Source of the DNA: CAZISM01 sp964541895
Lineage (GTDB): Bacteria; Zhuqueibacterota; Zhuqueibacteria; Residuimicrobiales; Residuimicrobiaceae
Direction: 5' to 3'
DNA: 57,722 bases
Assembly: GCA_964541895.1 (NCBI GenBank)
Contig: CAZISM010000021.1
Span: 1-57,722 of the forward strand
Shown: piece by piece, positions 16,056 through 24,807 of the stretch
Numbering within the stretch: the stretch's first letter is position 1
Layout: each line of letters begins with the position of its first letter
Made by a program: the position numbers and the translations under genes
Notes under the pieces: generated by a model
Told to the model about the DNA's origin: nothing
The model's input: the letters and a program-made list of their open reading frames with translations, nothing else
Database searches by the model: none

Positions 16056-17345
16056 TTATTGATTCCGAACATAAAACGTCTTGCTGGCCCAGCTTTTGTT
16101 TCCTTTTTGGTCAACAGCCACGACATAGACGGTATGGCGGCCGGCGGTCAGCTGCTGTGCCTGCTGCCGCCATAAAAAGGGAGCATTGACATCGGTCGCC
16201 GATGGTTGAGCACGTTGCGGCTGGTCGAGATAAAAACGCATTTCTTTGATGGAATGGTCGCCGCCGGTTTGAGCCACCTCGAAGACGACGCTCTTGTCCG
16301 TGCTGACGGTGTCTGCCGGCGAGACGAATGTGATCTGGGCCGGCCGGCCGGCGCCGATGACGGGCAGCTCGACGACTCTGAAATCAGAAGCTTTCAGCAG
16401 CGCCAGGGATTGACGGTCGTTTTCGTTCCACAAGCCGGCCCACAAGGTTTGCCCGGTGTCAGCGGCTTTGTCCCCGTTCACCTCGCCTACGGTCTGCATA
16501 TAGATGCTCAGGGAGCGGCCATCACCTTCGTCGCCCAGGTACATGCCATAGGTTTGCAGTGCCCGGGCAATGATCCGCGCCGCCGGGGTGAGGCGGGTAA
16601 GCTCCTTGTCCGGTTTCAGCTGCAACCGGCTGCCCATGGGAATCGTCGACTGGCCGGCCGGCCCAAAGGCGTCGTCACAGCCGGTGATGGCCGGATAGAC
16701 GAATTGGTCCCAGCCGTTGCGGCCGTCAAAGCCAAAGACCAGGGCGTGGCGAATTTCGCCGGCCGCCAGTTCTTCAGGCCGGATCAATCCGGCGCTGAGA
16801 GGAAAGCCGGATTCGCGGCAGCCGTGGCCGCTGGTAATGGCACCGGCGCCAAAGGTGTTCACCAGGACGCTGCTGCCGCAGCTGTATTGCGGCCAGCGGC
16901 CTTTGATATTCCAGAAATCCCACTCCAGCCCTTCCCTGCGATCGACGATGCAGAGGTGCGCATCTTCGGATGGATCCGGGACCGCCCAGGCCGGCAGCGG
17001 CGCGGCCGCCGGAAAGCCCCAATCGGTGTGACAGCTGACAAAGAGATGTTTGGGATAGGGTTTGATGCCGTCGATAAAAAACAGGGCAATGCCCCAATTG
17101 TGGCGTGTCGTCGAAACAAAGCATTCGTCGGCTTTGCCGGTCATGGTTCGGTAGAGCGAATTGATCTGGCCGATGTACACGGTCGAATTCCTGTCGATCA
17201 GCGGCTGTTCGCCGATGACGGTGTTCCACGGGCTTTCGGCGTTAAAGGGTCTCCAGATCAACTGGGCCTGGGCAGCGGTTACACCGGGCAGTGCGGCCAC
17301 CAGGGCGCACAACAGGAAACGAACATAACGGCTGTTCCGGATCAT
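16056..17345 (-). CDS. secreted protein of unknown function with C-terminal Ig-like domain
   Basis: 429 aa. The signal peptide spans about 1-25 (LLCALVAALPGVTAAQA). The long middle part has WRPFNAESPWNTVIG near the start, then HNWGIALFF, VSCHTDWGFP and TSGHGCRESGFPLSAGLIRP; conserved-looking His, Cys, Trp and Glu suggest an enzyme or carbohydrate-binding fold, but I cannot name it. The last 90 residues (ITFVSPADTVSTDKSVVFEV and on) look like one Ig-like domain as in extracellular hydrolases. ATG 17345 is preferred because a hydrophobic signal follows at once; an ATG 10 codons upstream exists. It lies between two glycosyltransferase genes, so a role in polysaccharide processing outside the cell is plausible but inferred. 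Confidence 0.6.
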   Translation of the reverse strand: MIRNSRYVRFLLCALVAALPGVTAAQAQLIWRPFNAESPWNTVIGEQPLIDRNSTVYIGQINSLYRTMTGKADECFVSTTRHNWGIALFFIDGIKPYPKHLFVSCHTDWGFPAAAPLPAWAVPDPSEDAHLCIVDRREGLEWDFWNIKGRWPQYSCGSSVLVNTFGAGAITSGHGCRESGFPLSAGLIRPEELAAGEIRHALVFGFDGRNGWDQFVYPAITGCDDAFGPAGQSTIPMGSRLQLKPDKELTRLTPAARIIARALQTYGMYLGDEGDGRSLSIYMQTVGEVNGDKAADTGQTLWAGLWNENDRQSLALLKASDFRVVELPVIGAGRPAQITFVSPADTVSTDKSVVFEVAQTGGDHSIKEMRFYLDQPQRAQPSATDVNAPFLWRQQAQQLTAGRHTVYVVAVDQKGNKSWASKTFYVRNQ

Positions 17346-17399
17346 GGCAAGCTCTCTTTTAAAGGTACAGTGCATTTATAAAGCATGGCAACGCCTCGG

Positions 17400-18548
17400 C
17401 TAGCCAAGCAGCTCCTCATACATCCTGACCAACTTTAAACCTTCCGATTCCCAGTTCTGTTCCGCTTCTGCTTTGGCTCGTCCTCTGCGACCCATGTCGC
17501 GGCGAAGGGCGGGATCGCGCAACAGCGTCGCCAGGGCGGCGGCCGCGGCTTCGGCATCGCCGCAGGGCACGATAACGCCGCAGCGTGTCTCTTCGACCAC
17601 GGCGCGCACTTCACCGACATCCGAGGCCACCACAGCCACCCCCATAGCCATGGATTCAAACAGCTTCATCGGACTCACAAAAGGTGAGATGCCTCTTTTG
17701 CCATACAGCACCATGGAGATGTCCATGCGACGATAATAGTCCGGCACCTGAAAATAGGGGATGTCGTCGATGTGATGTACCAGATCGCGCACCGGCTCGA
17801 TCAGCTGCCGGTAGCGCTCGGCCAGACGGTCGGCCAGCCGGCCGACAAACAACAGGCGGACATCAAATTCTTTCGCCACCTCAACAAAAGCGGTGATGGT
17901 CTCTTCGATGCCCAGCTCTTCGGCCATGGTGCCGATACGACCGATGACGACCGGGCCGTCGTTGGGCCGGGATTCGGCTTTAAAAAATTCCAGCTCGGGA
18001 TAGTTATAAACGATGTATATCGGTTTGTCGGTGATGCGACGAAACCGTTCCATCATAAGCCGGTTCACCGTCAGCACGGCATCGACGCGCCGGCAGAAAA
18101 AGCGTTCGATAAACCGGGCGACGGCCACCACCGGGGCCGGCTGGGTCAGGGAGAGCATTTCCGGATAGGGATCGTGCGAGTCGAACACAATCGCTTTGCG
18201 CAGCAGTCGTGCCGCCAACCAGGCCGGCAGGATGGTGTTTAGATCTTGACAGTGAATGATGGAGTAGCCGGCGCGTTTTTTCAGCAAACGGCTGAACGCG
18301 ATGGCCCAGAAGAGCAGCGTCTTGAAAATCAGGTCGATGCCGCCGGTGCCATAGCTGCCGCGGATGAGAATGTTCTCCACCGGGATGCCGTCGACCGTAT
18401 CAGTGGCTGGAAAAAGATTGCGGCGGTCCCAGGCGATGATCTGGACCTGCCAGCCGAACCTGGCCAGCGTGCGCGCCTCCTTGCGCAACACCGGCTGCTG
18501 GCGAAACGGACAACTGGCCAGCGAGATGATGGATTTGGATTTGTGCAT
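17400..18548 (-). CDS. family 4 glycosyltransferase
   Basis: 382 aa GT-B fold enzyme. The N-terminal half shows PVLRKEARTLARFGWQV, HCQDLN and DSHDPYPEM. The C-terminal half carries the nucleotide-sugar site, with VVIGRIGTM, LLFVGRL and SPMKLFESMAMGVAVVASDV, where the Glu of KLFESM is the family's conserved acid. It probably transfers a sugar to the growing lipid-linked repeat in the cytosol. Its ATG lies 2 nt after the stop of the upstream glycosyltransferase, showing tight coupling. Confidence 0.88.
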   Translation of the reverse strand: MHKSKSIISLASCPFRQQPVLRKEARTLARFGWQVQIIAWDRRNLFPATDTVDGIPVENILIRGSYGTGGIDLIFKTLLFWAIAFSRLLKKRAGYSIIHCQDLNTILPAWLAARLLRKAIVFDSHDPYPEMLSLTQPAPVVAVARFIERFFCRRVDAVLTVNRLMMERFRRITDKPIYIVYNYPELEFFKAESRPNDGPVVIGRIGTMAEELGIEETITAFVEVAKEFDVRLLFVGRLADRLAERYRQLIEPVRDLVHHIDDIPYFQVPDYYRRMDISMVLYGKRGISPFVSPMKLFESMAMGVAVVASDVGEVRAVVEETRCGVIVPCGDAEAAAAALATLLRDPALRRDMGRRGRAKAEAEQNWESEGLKLVRMYEELLG

Positions 18549-18550
18549 GA

Positions 18551-19723
18551 TTATTCGAGTCTTGTCAGTAATGGTTGATAGATCTGTTCGTGAATGAGAT
18601 CAGCTACGGCCTGCCAGCTGTGGCGGCCGGCATAGGCGACCAATGCCTCTGTTTGCCAGGTGGCAGCCAGGGCTGTGCGCAGGGCCTGGGCCAGCTGTTG
18701 CGGCTGGTTGGGATCGACCAGGATCCCGTAGCGCGCGTCGTTGATGGCTTCGGGAATGCCGCCGACGTTGGTGGCCACCACCGGTTTGCCGCACGCCAGC
18801 GCTTCGAACAGCACCGTGGGCCAGCCTTCGTTGAGACTGGGCAGACAAAACAGATCGGCGCAGTTCATCCAGAGCGGGATGCGGTCGTGGGGCTGTTCGC
18901 CGGCGAAATGGACCCGTTCCTGCAAGCCTTCGCGGCGGACCTGCTGTTCCAGCTCCGGCCGTAAAAACCCGTCGCCCACCAACACCAGATGGAGATCGTC
19001 GCCTGCGAGGTGCGACAGGGCGGTCAACAGGGTGGATACGCCTTTGACCGGGTAGAGGTAACCGACGAACACGATGATCCGTTTGTCCAGCGGCAGTCCC
19101 AATTGGCGGCGAACGGTCGCAGGGGGCTGCGGATGGAATTTCAGCGTATCGACGCCGTTGCAGATAACCTGGAGTTTGTGGTGCAGGTCGCCATGCTGTT
19201 GCATCATGCGCGCGTCGGCGTGTGATACGGCGATGAGGCGGTCGGCGTGCGCCAGGCCGGCGCGCACCAGCGGTCGGGTAGTGATGTTGCGCAGGAAGCG
19301 GTAGGTATCGGCGCCGTGGGAGGTGATGACCACCGGCTTGTGAAAACTCTTGCCGATGCGCGTTGATACATACCCATCCGGCCACACCCCATGGCTGTGG
19401 ATCAGGTCAAAGTCCAGAGTGCGGCAGAGCCGGTGAACGACATGATGATAGTGGCAGGCCATGAGCAACTGGCCGTACCCTTTCGGGAAGGTCAGTCGTC
19501 GCGGATAGGTTACCGGTATACCCTGATATTCGGCGTGTCGCTCCAGGCGGCGGTGGTGCTGCCAGCGCGGCAGGCCGGGCAGGGGCGGGAACCACGGCAC
19601 CGGCGCGATGACCCGGATGCGATAATTTTTTTTTAACGCCTGCAGTTGATCGTGCACAAAAATCCCCAGTCTGGGGTCATGGCGGTTGGGAAACATGTGT
19701 GACAGGATCAATAGATTTTTCAT
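18551..19723 (-). CDS. family 4 glycosyltransferase
   Basis: 390 aa. The N-terminus MKNLLILSHMFPNRHDPRLG is typical for GT4 enzymes. FDLIHSHGVWPDG sits in the acceptor domain; VFVGYLYPVKGV, LVLVGDG and EGWPTVLFEALACGKPVVA (E-x7-E) in the donor domain. Its ATG overlaps the flippase stop in an ATGA arrangement, so translation is coupled. The frame stays open far upstream to 20335, but that stretch is antisense-type chance reading inside the flippase gene. A cytosolic repeat-unit glycosyltransferase; donor unknown. Confidence 0.9.
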   Translation of the reverse strand: MKNLLILSHMFPNRHDPRLGIFVHDQLQALKKNYRIRVIAPVPWFPPLPGLPRWQHHRRLERHAEYQGIPVTYPRRLTFPKGYGQLLMACHYHHVVHRLCRTLDFDLIHSHGVWPDGYVSTRIGKSFHKPVVITSHGADTYRFLRNITTRPLVRAGLAHADRLIAVSHADARMMQQHGDLHHKLQVICNGVDTLKFHPQPPATVRRQLGLPLDKRIIVFVGYLYPVKGVSTLLTALSHLAGDDLHLVLVGDGFLRPELEQQVRREGLQERVHFAGEQPHDRIPLWMNCADLFCLPSLNEGWPTVLFEALACGKPVVATNVGGIPEAINDARYGILVDPNQPQQLAQALRTALAATWQTEALVAYAGRHSWQAVADLIHEQIYQPLLTRLE

Positions 19724-21174
19724 GAGCGGAATTTGCCTTTCACAGCGTTGAGCAGCAGCTGCAGTTCCCCGCCTTTTATGGCGTGGGTGCTCCAGTAGGC
19801 CATGAGCATCACACAGAGCAGAATGTGGCCGGGGGCCAGACGGAACAGCGTGGTCATGTAGATGATGATGGCCATGGACAGAGCCAGCAGCATGCGGTTG
19901 GAGGGCCACAGCGAATAGTTGATGGATCGCCGCGCATAGAAATAGTTGGCCAGCACATGGAAAATAAATCCGCAACTGTAAGCCACGAGAGCGCCCAAGA
20001 GTCCCCATCGCGGCACCGTGATCGCGGAAATCGTCACAAACAGAGCGGACCAGGTCACATCGATCAGTGCAAAGGCTTTGAGTCGTTTCATGGGCAAGAG
20101 GGAAACGCCGATGGACCAACCCACCGCCTTGAAGGCATCGCCGAGCAACTGGTAGCCGATCAGCGGCGACGCCAGCAGAAACTGGCGCGAGAGCGACAAA
20201 ATGATGATCAGATCCTTGAACAGCATAAAAAGCACGATCATGGGGGTGATCAGGATAAGGGTCAGTCGCATGGTTTGGTTGAGTTCGGCCACCATCTCTT
20301 TGGGGTTCTGGATGCCGCTGAGGCGCGGATAGCAATAGGTGCTGATGGAATCCAGCACCAGCATGATGCAGAGGCTGGACATCTGCAGCATGGCCGAATA
20401 GATGCCGGCCTGTTCCTGGCCGAAATGATTAAAGATTATAGTGCGCACCCAGAGATTGGCACCATAGAGAGCGGTGGCAGCGGTCAGGCTGGCGGCGCCG
20501 AAGGTAATGATCGGTCTGGTGATGGCCCGATCCAGGTGACCGAGGGATGGCTTGGCCAGCTGGTGTTTTATGATGATGCGTTGCAGGAACAGCGCAGCGG
20601 TGGCGAAGCCGACCACGCCCAAAATGGTGATATGCCAGACAGCGCCGTTCAATCCCGCAAAATAGACCAGAGGCAGCAGCACCAGCAAGCCGATGGCGGC
20701 GCTGAGCACGCCGGCCAGGACGAAATAGCGGATCTCCAACAGGCCGGTGAAAAAGGAGCGGTAAAAGTTGTACAGCACGGTAAACGGCAAGCCGGCCAGG
20801 ATGATAATGATATACACCGAATAGGAAGAGTCGTTCAACAACCATTGCGCGAGGGTACGGGAAAAGATCATGCCGACGACGGCGCAGAGGATGACAAAGC
20901 CGCCCACGAGCAAGCGCACACTGCTCAGCAGGCGGGTGATGCTGACTTTGTCGCCGTCAGCGGCATAGCTGGCGACATAGCGGGTGACGCCGACGTTGTT
21001 GCCCAGGGAGGTAAAATTGGACAGGAGCAGAAAAAAACCGTTTAGCTGTCCCAGTACGCCGACGCCGGCGGTACCGAGGATCAGCGCCAGGGCTTTGGCT
21101 TTAATAAAGCCGATCAGCGTGTTGAGGATGGTTGATGCACCGGACAATGCCGTAGCTTTCACAAGTCGCTTGAT
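19720..21174 (-). CDS. wzx: Wzx-like polysaccharide flippase, apparent ATC start
   Basis: About 484 aa, twelve or more membrane spans, MOP-superfamily lipid-linked oligosaccharide translocase. Landmarks are KATALSGASTILNTLIG in the first helix, YNFYRSFFTGLLEIR and FKAVGWSIGVSLLPMKRLKA. It moves repeat units across the inner membrane. No ATG, GTG or TTG lies in frame between the previous gene's stop (21210) and the GTG at 21162, which is inside the conserved start of helix 1. GAGAGAG lies 6 nt before an ATC codon at 21174-21172, giving (f)MKRLVKATALSG. The paralogue at 35430 has the same pattern. Overlaps the following GT4 gene by ATGA. Confidence 0.85.
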   Translation of the reverse strand: MKRLVKATALSGASTILNTLIGFIKAKALALILGTAGVGVLGQLNGFFLLLSNFTSLGNNVGVTRYVASYAADGDKVSITRLLSSVRLLVGGFVILCAVVGMIFSRTLAQWLLNDSSYSVYIIIILAGLPFTVLYNFYRSFFTGLLEIRYFVLAGVLSAAIGLLVLLPLVYFAGLNGAVWHITILGVVGFATAALFLQRIIIKHQLAKPSLGHLDRAITRPIITFGAASLTAATALYGANLWVRTIIFNHFGQEQAGIYSAMLQMSSLCIMLVLDSISTYCYPRLSGIQNPKEMVAELNQTMRLTLILITPMIVLFMLFKDLIIILSLSRQFLLASPLIGYQLLGDAFKAVGWSIGVSLLPMKRLKAFALIDVTWSALFVTISAITVPRWGLLGALVAYSCGFIFHVLANYFYARRSINYSLWPSNRMLLALSMAIIIYMTTLFRLAPGHILLCVMLMAYWSTHAIKGGELQLLLNAVKGKFRS

Positions 21175-21209
21175 AGGACGCTCTCTCGTTTTAGTTTCCT
21201 GTGCCGGTT

Positions 21210-22133
21210 CTACAGGAGCATGACGGGGCTGTGTTGCCGGCCGGCGCCGAGGCACTTGCAGCCGCTGAGCACCATGAACAGGGTGTTTTTCCAGTGCAGC
21301 GGATTCAGAGTCCACGCTTGCCGGGCCGACGCATGCGCGGCTGAATAGTTGTGTGTTTGCAGATAGTGTCGACTCAAGCGATAATAGAGATCGCTGAAAC
21401 GGCGGCTGACTGTGACGCCCAGCTCTTTTTTCAAATGCGGATGCCGCTCCAGCACGTTTTGCAGTGCTGCCATGGTATCCAGGTACGCCCGTTCCCCGTC
21501 GGCGCTGAGGTTCTCTTCGTGCCAGCGGCAGCGGGCGAGCGGCTTGTCGACAAAGGTGATGGCATAGTGGGCGGCCACTCGCAGCCACATGTTATAGTCA
21601 TCGGTGATCATCATGGAGCCGCTTTCATCCATCAGGCCCAGGCGATCAAAGCAGGTTTTGCGCACCAGCACGGTCACATTCCGAATAAAATTGTTGCAAA
21701 AGAGCTCCTGAAAAACATGACCGCGATAAGGTTTGTCGATGCTGAAACTGTTCTGTTCCTTTTGGGCCATGGTGGTTTCGAACACCGCATCGCTGAACAC
21801 CAGGCCCAGTTGGGCATCCTGCTGCAGAATCGGCACCTGTTCGGCGAGGCGGTTCGGCAGCCAGAGGTCGTCCTGATCGAGGAAGGCGATGAATTCGCCG
21901 GTCGCGTGTGCGATGCCGGCGTTGCGGGCGCTGCCCGGGCCGCCGTTTTTTTTGTGCCGATAGCGCACAGCCGGGCCAAAGCTCCTGACGATGGCGGCGG
22001 TGTCGTCTGTGGAACCGTCATCCACGACCAAGAGTTCGAAATCGCTATACGATTGCTGCAGCACGCTTGATATGGCGTCGGCGATGTGCGCCTGACCGTT
22101 GCAGGCTGGGATGATGACACTGACTTGAGGCAC
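21210..22133 (-). CDS. family 2 glycosyltransferase
   Basis: 307 aa GT-A enzyme with VSVIIPACNGQAHIADAI and VVDDGSTDDT in the nucleotide-binding half, then FIAFLDQDDLWLP carrying the DxD-like metal site, and CRWHEENLS further on. No membrane helices except a weakly hydrophobic C-terminus. It adds one sugar of the repeat. The ATG at 22133 begins immediately at the conserved first strand. It is preceded by a 12-bp hairpin at 22161-22191, so its expression may differ from the aminotransferase gene upstream. Confidence 0.9.
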   Translation of the reverse strand: MPQVSVIIPACNGQAHIADAISSVLQQSYSDFELLVVDDGSTDDTAAIVRSFGPAVRYRHKKNGGPGSARNAGIAHATGEFIAFLDQDDLWLPNRLAEQVPILQQDAQLGLVFSDAVFETTMAQKEQNSFSIDKPYRGHVFQELFCNNFIRNVTVLVRKTCFDRLGLMDESGSMMITDDYNMWLRVAAHYAITFVDKPLARCRWHEENLSADGERAYLDTMAALQNVLERHPHLKKELGVTVSRRFSDLYYRLSRHYLQTHNYSAAHASARQAWTLNPLHWKNTLFMVLSGCKCLGAGRQHSPVMLL

Positions 22134-22160
22134 GTCCGGTTTCCGTCCGAGTTATAAATG

Positions 22161-22191
22161 TGCAGGCCTCCGGAACATACGGAGGCCTGCA
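22161..22191 (-). promoter_or_regulatory. perfect 12-bp hairpin inside the polysaccharide operon
   Basis: TGCAGGCCTCCG (22161-22172) and CGGAGGCCTGCA (22180-22191) pair perfectly around a 7-nt loop in the gap between the aminotransferase stop and the GT2 start. No T-run on either side. A processing, stability or attenuation site is possible. Confidence 0.55.
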
Positions 22192-22236
22192 GCTGATTAG
22201 ACCCATCGGCCTGTACGCCCCGGCCAGGCCGAATCG

Positions 22237-23343
22237 TTATTTCTTAAAAAACGCCTTGACCTGGTCCGCGGTATAGGCGACCTCTTCTTTTTTCAACATC
22301 TCAGACATGGGCAGAGAAAGAATTTCGTCGGCAAAGGTTTCACTCAGGGGATAGCTGCCTTTGCCGTATCCCAGATGCGCATAGGCCTTTTGCAGATGAC
22401 AGGGGATCGGGTAATGGATGCCGGTGTAGACCTCTTTGTCCTGCAGATATTTTTGCAGCTCATCGCGCCGGGTGGTGCGGATGATAAAGAGATGATAAAC
22501 GTGTTTGGCGCCGGCCATCTCTTTGGGCAGCACGATGTCGCTGCACTCTGCCAGCAACGTGCGGTACAGCTCGGCGTTTTGACGGCGTGTATCGGTCCAT
22601 GCGTCCAGATAGCGGAGTTTGACGTCGAGGATGGCGCCCTGGAATCCTTCCATGCGATAGTTGTGGCCGATGATATCGTGATAGTATTTTTTGGCGCTGC
22701 CGTGGTCACGGATCATCATCAGCGTCTGGTAGAGCCTCTCATCGTTGGTGATGACGGCGCCGCCTTCGCCATAGGCGCCGAGGTTTTTGCCCGGATAGAA
22801 ACTGAAGCAACCGCAGACGCCGAAGGTGCCGGTGGGTTGGCCGTCCAGTTCGGCGAGATGCGACTGGGCGCAATCTTCGATCAGAAGCAGGCCGAGCCGA
22901 TCGGTGACCGCTTTGATGGCTTTTAATTGCGCCGGTTGTCCGTACAAGTTGACGGCGATGACCGCTTTGGTTTTCGCTGTCACTCTGGCTTCGATCCCGG
23001 CCGGATCGATGTTGAAATAGTCGGCTTCACAATCGACAAAAACCGGGACTGCGCCGGCCAGGGAGACCGCTTCCGGTGTGGCGAAAAAGGTGTTGGCCGG
23101 GACGATGACTTCATCGCCCGGGCCGATATTGAGGGCCATCAGGGCGGCGTGCAGGGCGGAGGTGCCGTTGTTCACGCCGACGCAGTATTGGGCGCCCTGG
23201 CGCTTGGCAAAGTTGGCTTCGAACGATTTCACAAACGGTCCGGCGGCAAAAGCGGATTTGTCGAGAACGTTTTGTATGGCTGCATCGATTTCAGGTTTGA
23301 TCGAGAGATACTGTGCTTTCAAATCAAGGAAATTGACTTTCAT
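22237..23343 (-). CDS. DegT/DnrJ/EryC1/StrS-type sugar aminotransferase
   Basis: 368 aa PLP-dependent transaminase of the nucleotide-sugar group, which converts a keto-sugar nucleotide to an amino sugar for the repeat unit. Family marks are GVNNGTSALHAAL, DEVIVPANTFFAT, the Asp of IEDCAQSH, and the PLP lysine in FYPGKNLGAYGEGGA. No dehydratase that would supply its keto-sugar lies in the window. The ATG at 23343 begins right at the conserved VNFLDLKAQY. This implies an amino-sugar such as a 3- or 4-amino-deoxyhexose in the polymer. Confidence 0.93.
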   Translation of the reverse strand: MKVNFLDLKAQYLSIKPEIDAAIQNVLDKSAFAAGPFVKSFEANFAKRQGAQYCVGVNNGTSALHAALMALNIGPGDEVIVPANTFFATPEAVSLAGAVPVFVDCEADYFNIDPAGIEARVTAKTKAVIAVNLYGQPAQLKAIKAVTDRLGLLLIEDCAQSHLAELDGQPTGTFGVCGCFSFYPGKNLGAYGEGGAVITNDERLYQTLMMIRDHGSAKKYYHDIIGHNYRMEGFQGAILDVKLRYLDAWTDTRRQNAELYRTLLAECSDIVLPKEMAGAKHVYHLFIIRTTRRDELQKYLQDKEVYTGIHYPIPCHLQKAYAHLGYGKGSYPLSETFADEILSLPMSEMLKKEEVAYTADQVKAFFKK

Positions 23344-23409
23344 ATGAGCTCCGGGACTGGTTGGTTACGTGAATATCCTACCTCTGATCTTTACAGGTTT
23401 AGCAAGAGT

Positions 23410-24771
23410 CTAGGCCGTTCCTTTCGCTACGGGTGATTGGCTGACGTGGCGCATGGCCACGCTAAAGCCAAAGATGGTCCAGATCACAAAGGCTTCCTGC
23501 ACCGATAGAAACATGGCGCCGATAAAGACGCCGACCAGGCCGATGAAAAAGCCGTGGCTCAGCAGGGCGAGTTTGATGTCGCCTTGTCGGGCGAACGCGT
23601 ATCTGGCTGTGTTAAAGTTAGTAAAAGTTCGGATAAAAATCAGCAAGAAAAAAACGATGCCAAAGACGCCCATTTCGGCGGCGACGTGCAGGTAGGTGTT
23701 ATGCACCGCCAGCGGTCGCAGGGACATGTATTTGCTGGCGATCTGCATCCAGTTGCCGATGCCGATGCCGAGGAGCGGGTGCTGAATGAACTGTTCGATG
23801 GCGCCGATGGAGAGCCGGCCGCGCCAGCGCAAAGAGGGGTCGGCGAGAAATTTTCCCAGATCAAAGAGCGTCAGCAGATGTTCCCAAAAGCTGACCGGAA
23901 TGACAAAAATCACCAGCAGGACCGCCGCGCCGAGCATGGTCAGGAACAACGGCCAGCTTCGTTTCTGGTAGAGCACCATAGCCAGCACGATGCCCAGCGA
24001 AACCGTGCCGCCGCGGGAGAACGAGGCGATCAGGCCGGCGAGGAGAATAAAGACGCCGGAGAGATAGAGCACGGAGCGCCATTTCCAGCCTTCGTGAAAA
24101 ATGATCAGCAGGATCGGGGGGATGATGAACACCACCTCCATGGCCAGGATGTTGGGATCGTCGGTAAGCCCGCGCATACGGGCCTTGACCATCATTTCGC
24201 CGGCCGAATGGGGGGCGAAGAACAGGTTGTAAAAGCCGTACAGCACCGAGCCGATATTGGAGAGAATAAAAACCCAGGCGCTGGCCCAGATGTGCCAGCG
24301 GGTTTTGATGGCATTGATGATAAGAAAATAAAAGATAAAGAGTTTGCCATACACCACCAGGGACTTGAAGGCTTCTATGGGATAGAGGGCGCCGAGGATG
24401 GAGAGCACCATAACGGCAAAGAAGGCCATGATATAGGTAACCTGGCGATCGTGGGCAAAGGAAAAATCCAGCGTGTAGATATTGCGCGTCATGACGGCGG
24501 CGGCGGAAAATATGGCCACGGGCAGAAAACCCTGCTTGATGCCCAGGCCCCAGACGAATCCGGAAAAGATGATGAGCAGGCAAAATAAAAGCCCGTAAAT
24601 GGGCTGTTGAAAAATAAACACCACCGCAGCGAGGCCGGCAAACAGAGCCAGTCCCGCGTACGGCCCCCAGTAGTAGGTGGCGACGAGATATACCAGCAAA
24701 AACGGAATGCCGGCCAGCAGGGCCGGCAAGAGTTGTTGGTTGCGGATATTCAGAGTCGGTTCGTTCATCAT
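23410..24771 (-). CDS. O-antigen ligase/polymerase (Wzy or WaaL type) membrane protein
   Basis: About 453 aa with some twelve membrane spans. The large periplasmic loop has LRWRGRLSIGAIEQFIQHPLLGIGIGNW and then LAVHNTYLHVAAEMG, the HNxYL-type motif of the O-antigen ligase/polymerase superfamily. Between chain-length regulator and glycosyltransferase genes, with no other candidate in the locus, it is more likely the repeat-unit polymerase (Wzy) than a core ligase. An ATG at 24771 is taken; a GTG at 24792 is also possible because neither has a clear ribosome site. Confidence 0.88.
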   Translation of the reverse strand: MMNEPTLNIRNQQLLPALLAGIPFLLVYLVATYYWGPYAGLALFAGLAAVVFIFQQPIYGLLFCLLIIFSGFVWGLGIKQGFLPVAIFSAAAVMTRNIYTLDFSFAHDRQVTYIMAFFAVMVLSILGALYPIEAFKSLVVYGKLFIFYFLIINAIKTRWHIWASAWVFILSNIGSVLYGFYNLFFAPHSAGEMMVKARMRGLTDDPNILAMEVVFIIPPILLIIFHEGWKWRSVLYLSGVFILLAGLIASFSRGGTVSLGIVLAMVLYQKRSWPLFLTMLGAAVLLVIFVIPVSFWEHLLTLFDLGKFLADPSLRWRGRLSIGAIEQFIQHPLLGIGIGNWMQIASKYMSLRPLAVHNTYLHVAAEMGVFGIVFFLLIFIRTFTNFNTARYAFARQGDIKLALLSHGFFIGLVGVFIGAMFLSVQEAFVIWTIFGFSVAMRHVSQSPVAKGTA

Positions 24772-24807
24772 GCGATCTGGAGCTGGGTCCACGCTATCGG
24801 GTTCGAA

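Noticed and set aside
19724..20335. Upstream extension of the GT4 gene to 594 codons
   Set aside because: The extra 204 codons lie inside the flippase gene in another frame; the family N-terminus MKNLLILSHMFPNR begins at the ATG overlapping the flippase stop.
21175..21588. Upstream extension of the first flippase to 622 codons
   Set aside because: The added 138 residues overlap the GT2 gene in another frame and are Arg/Pro-rich nonsense unlike any flippase.
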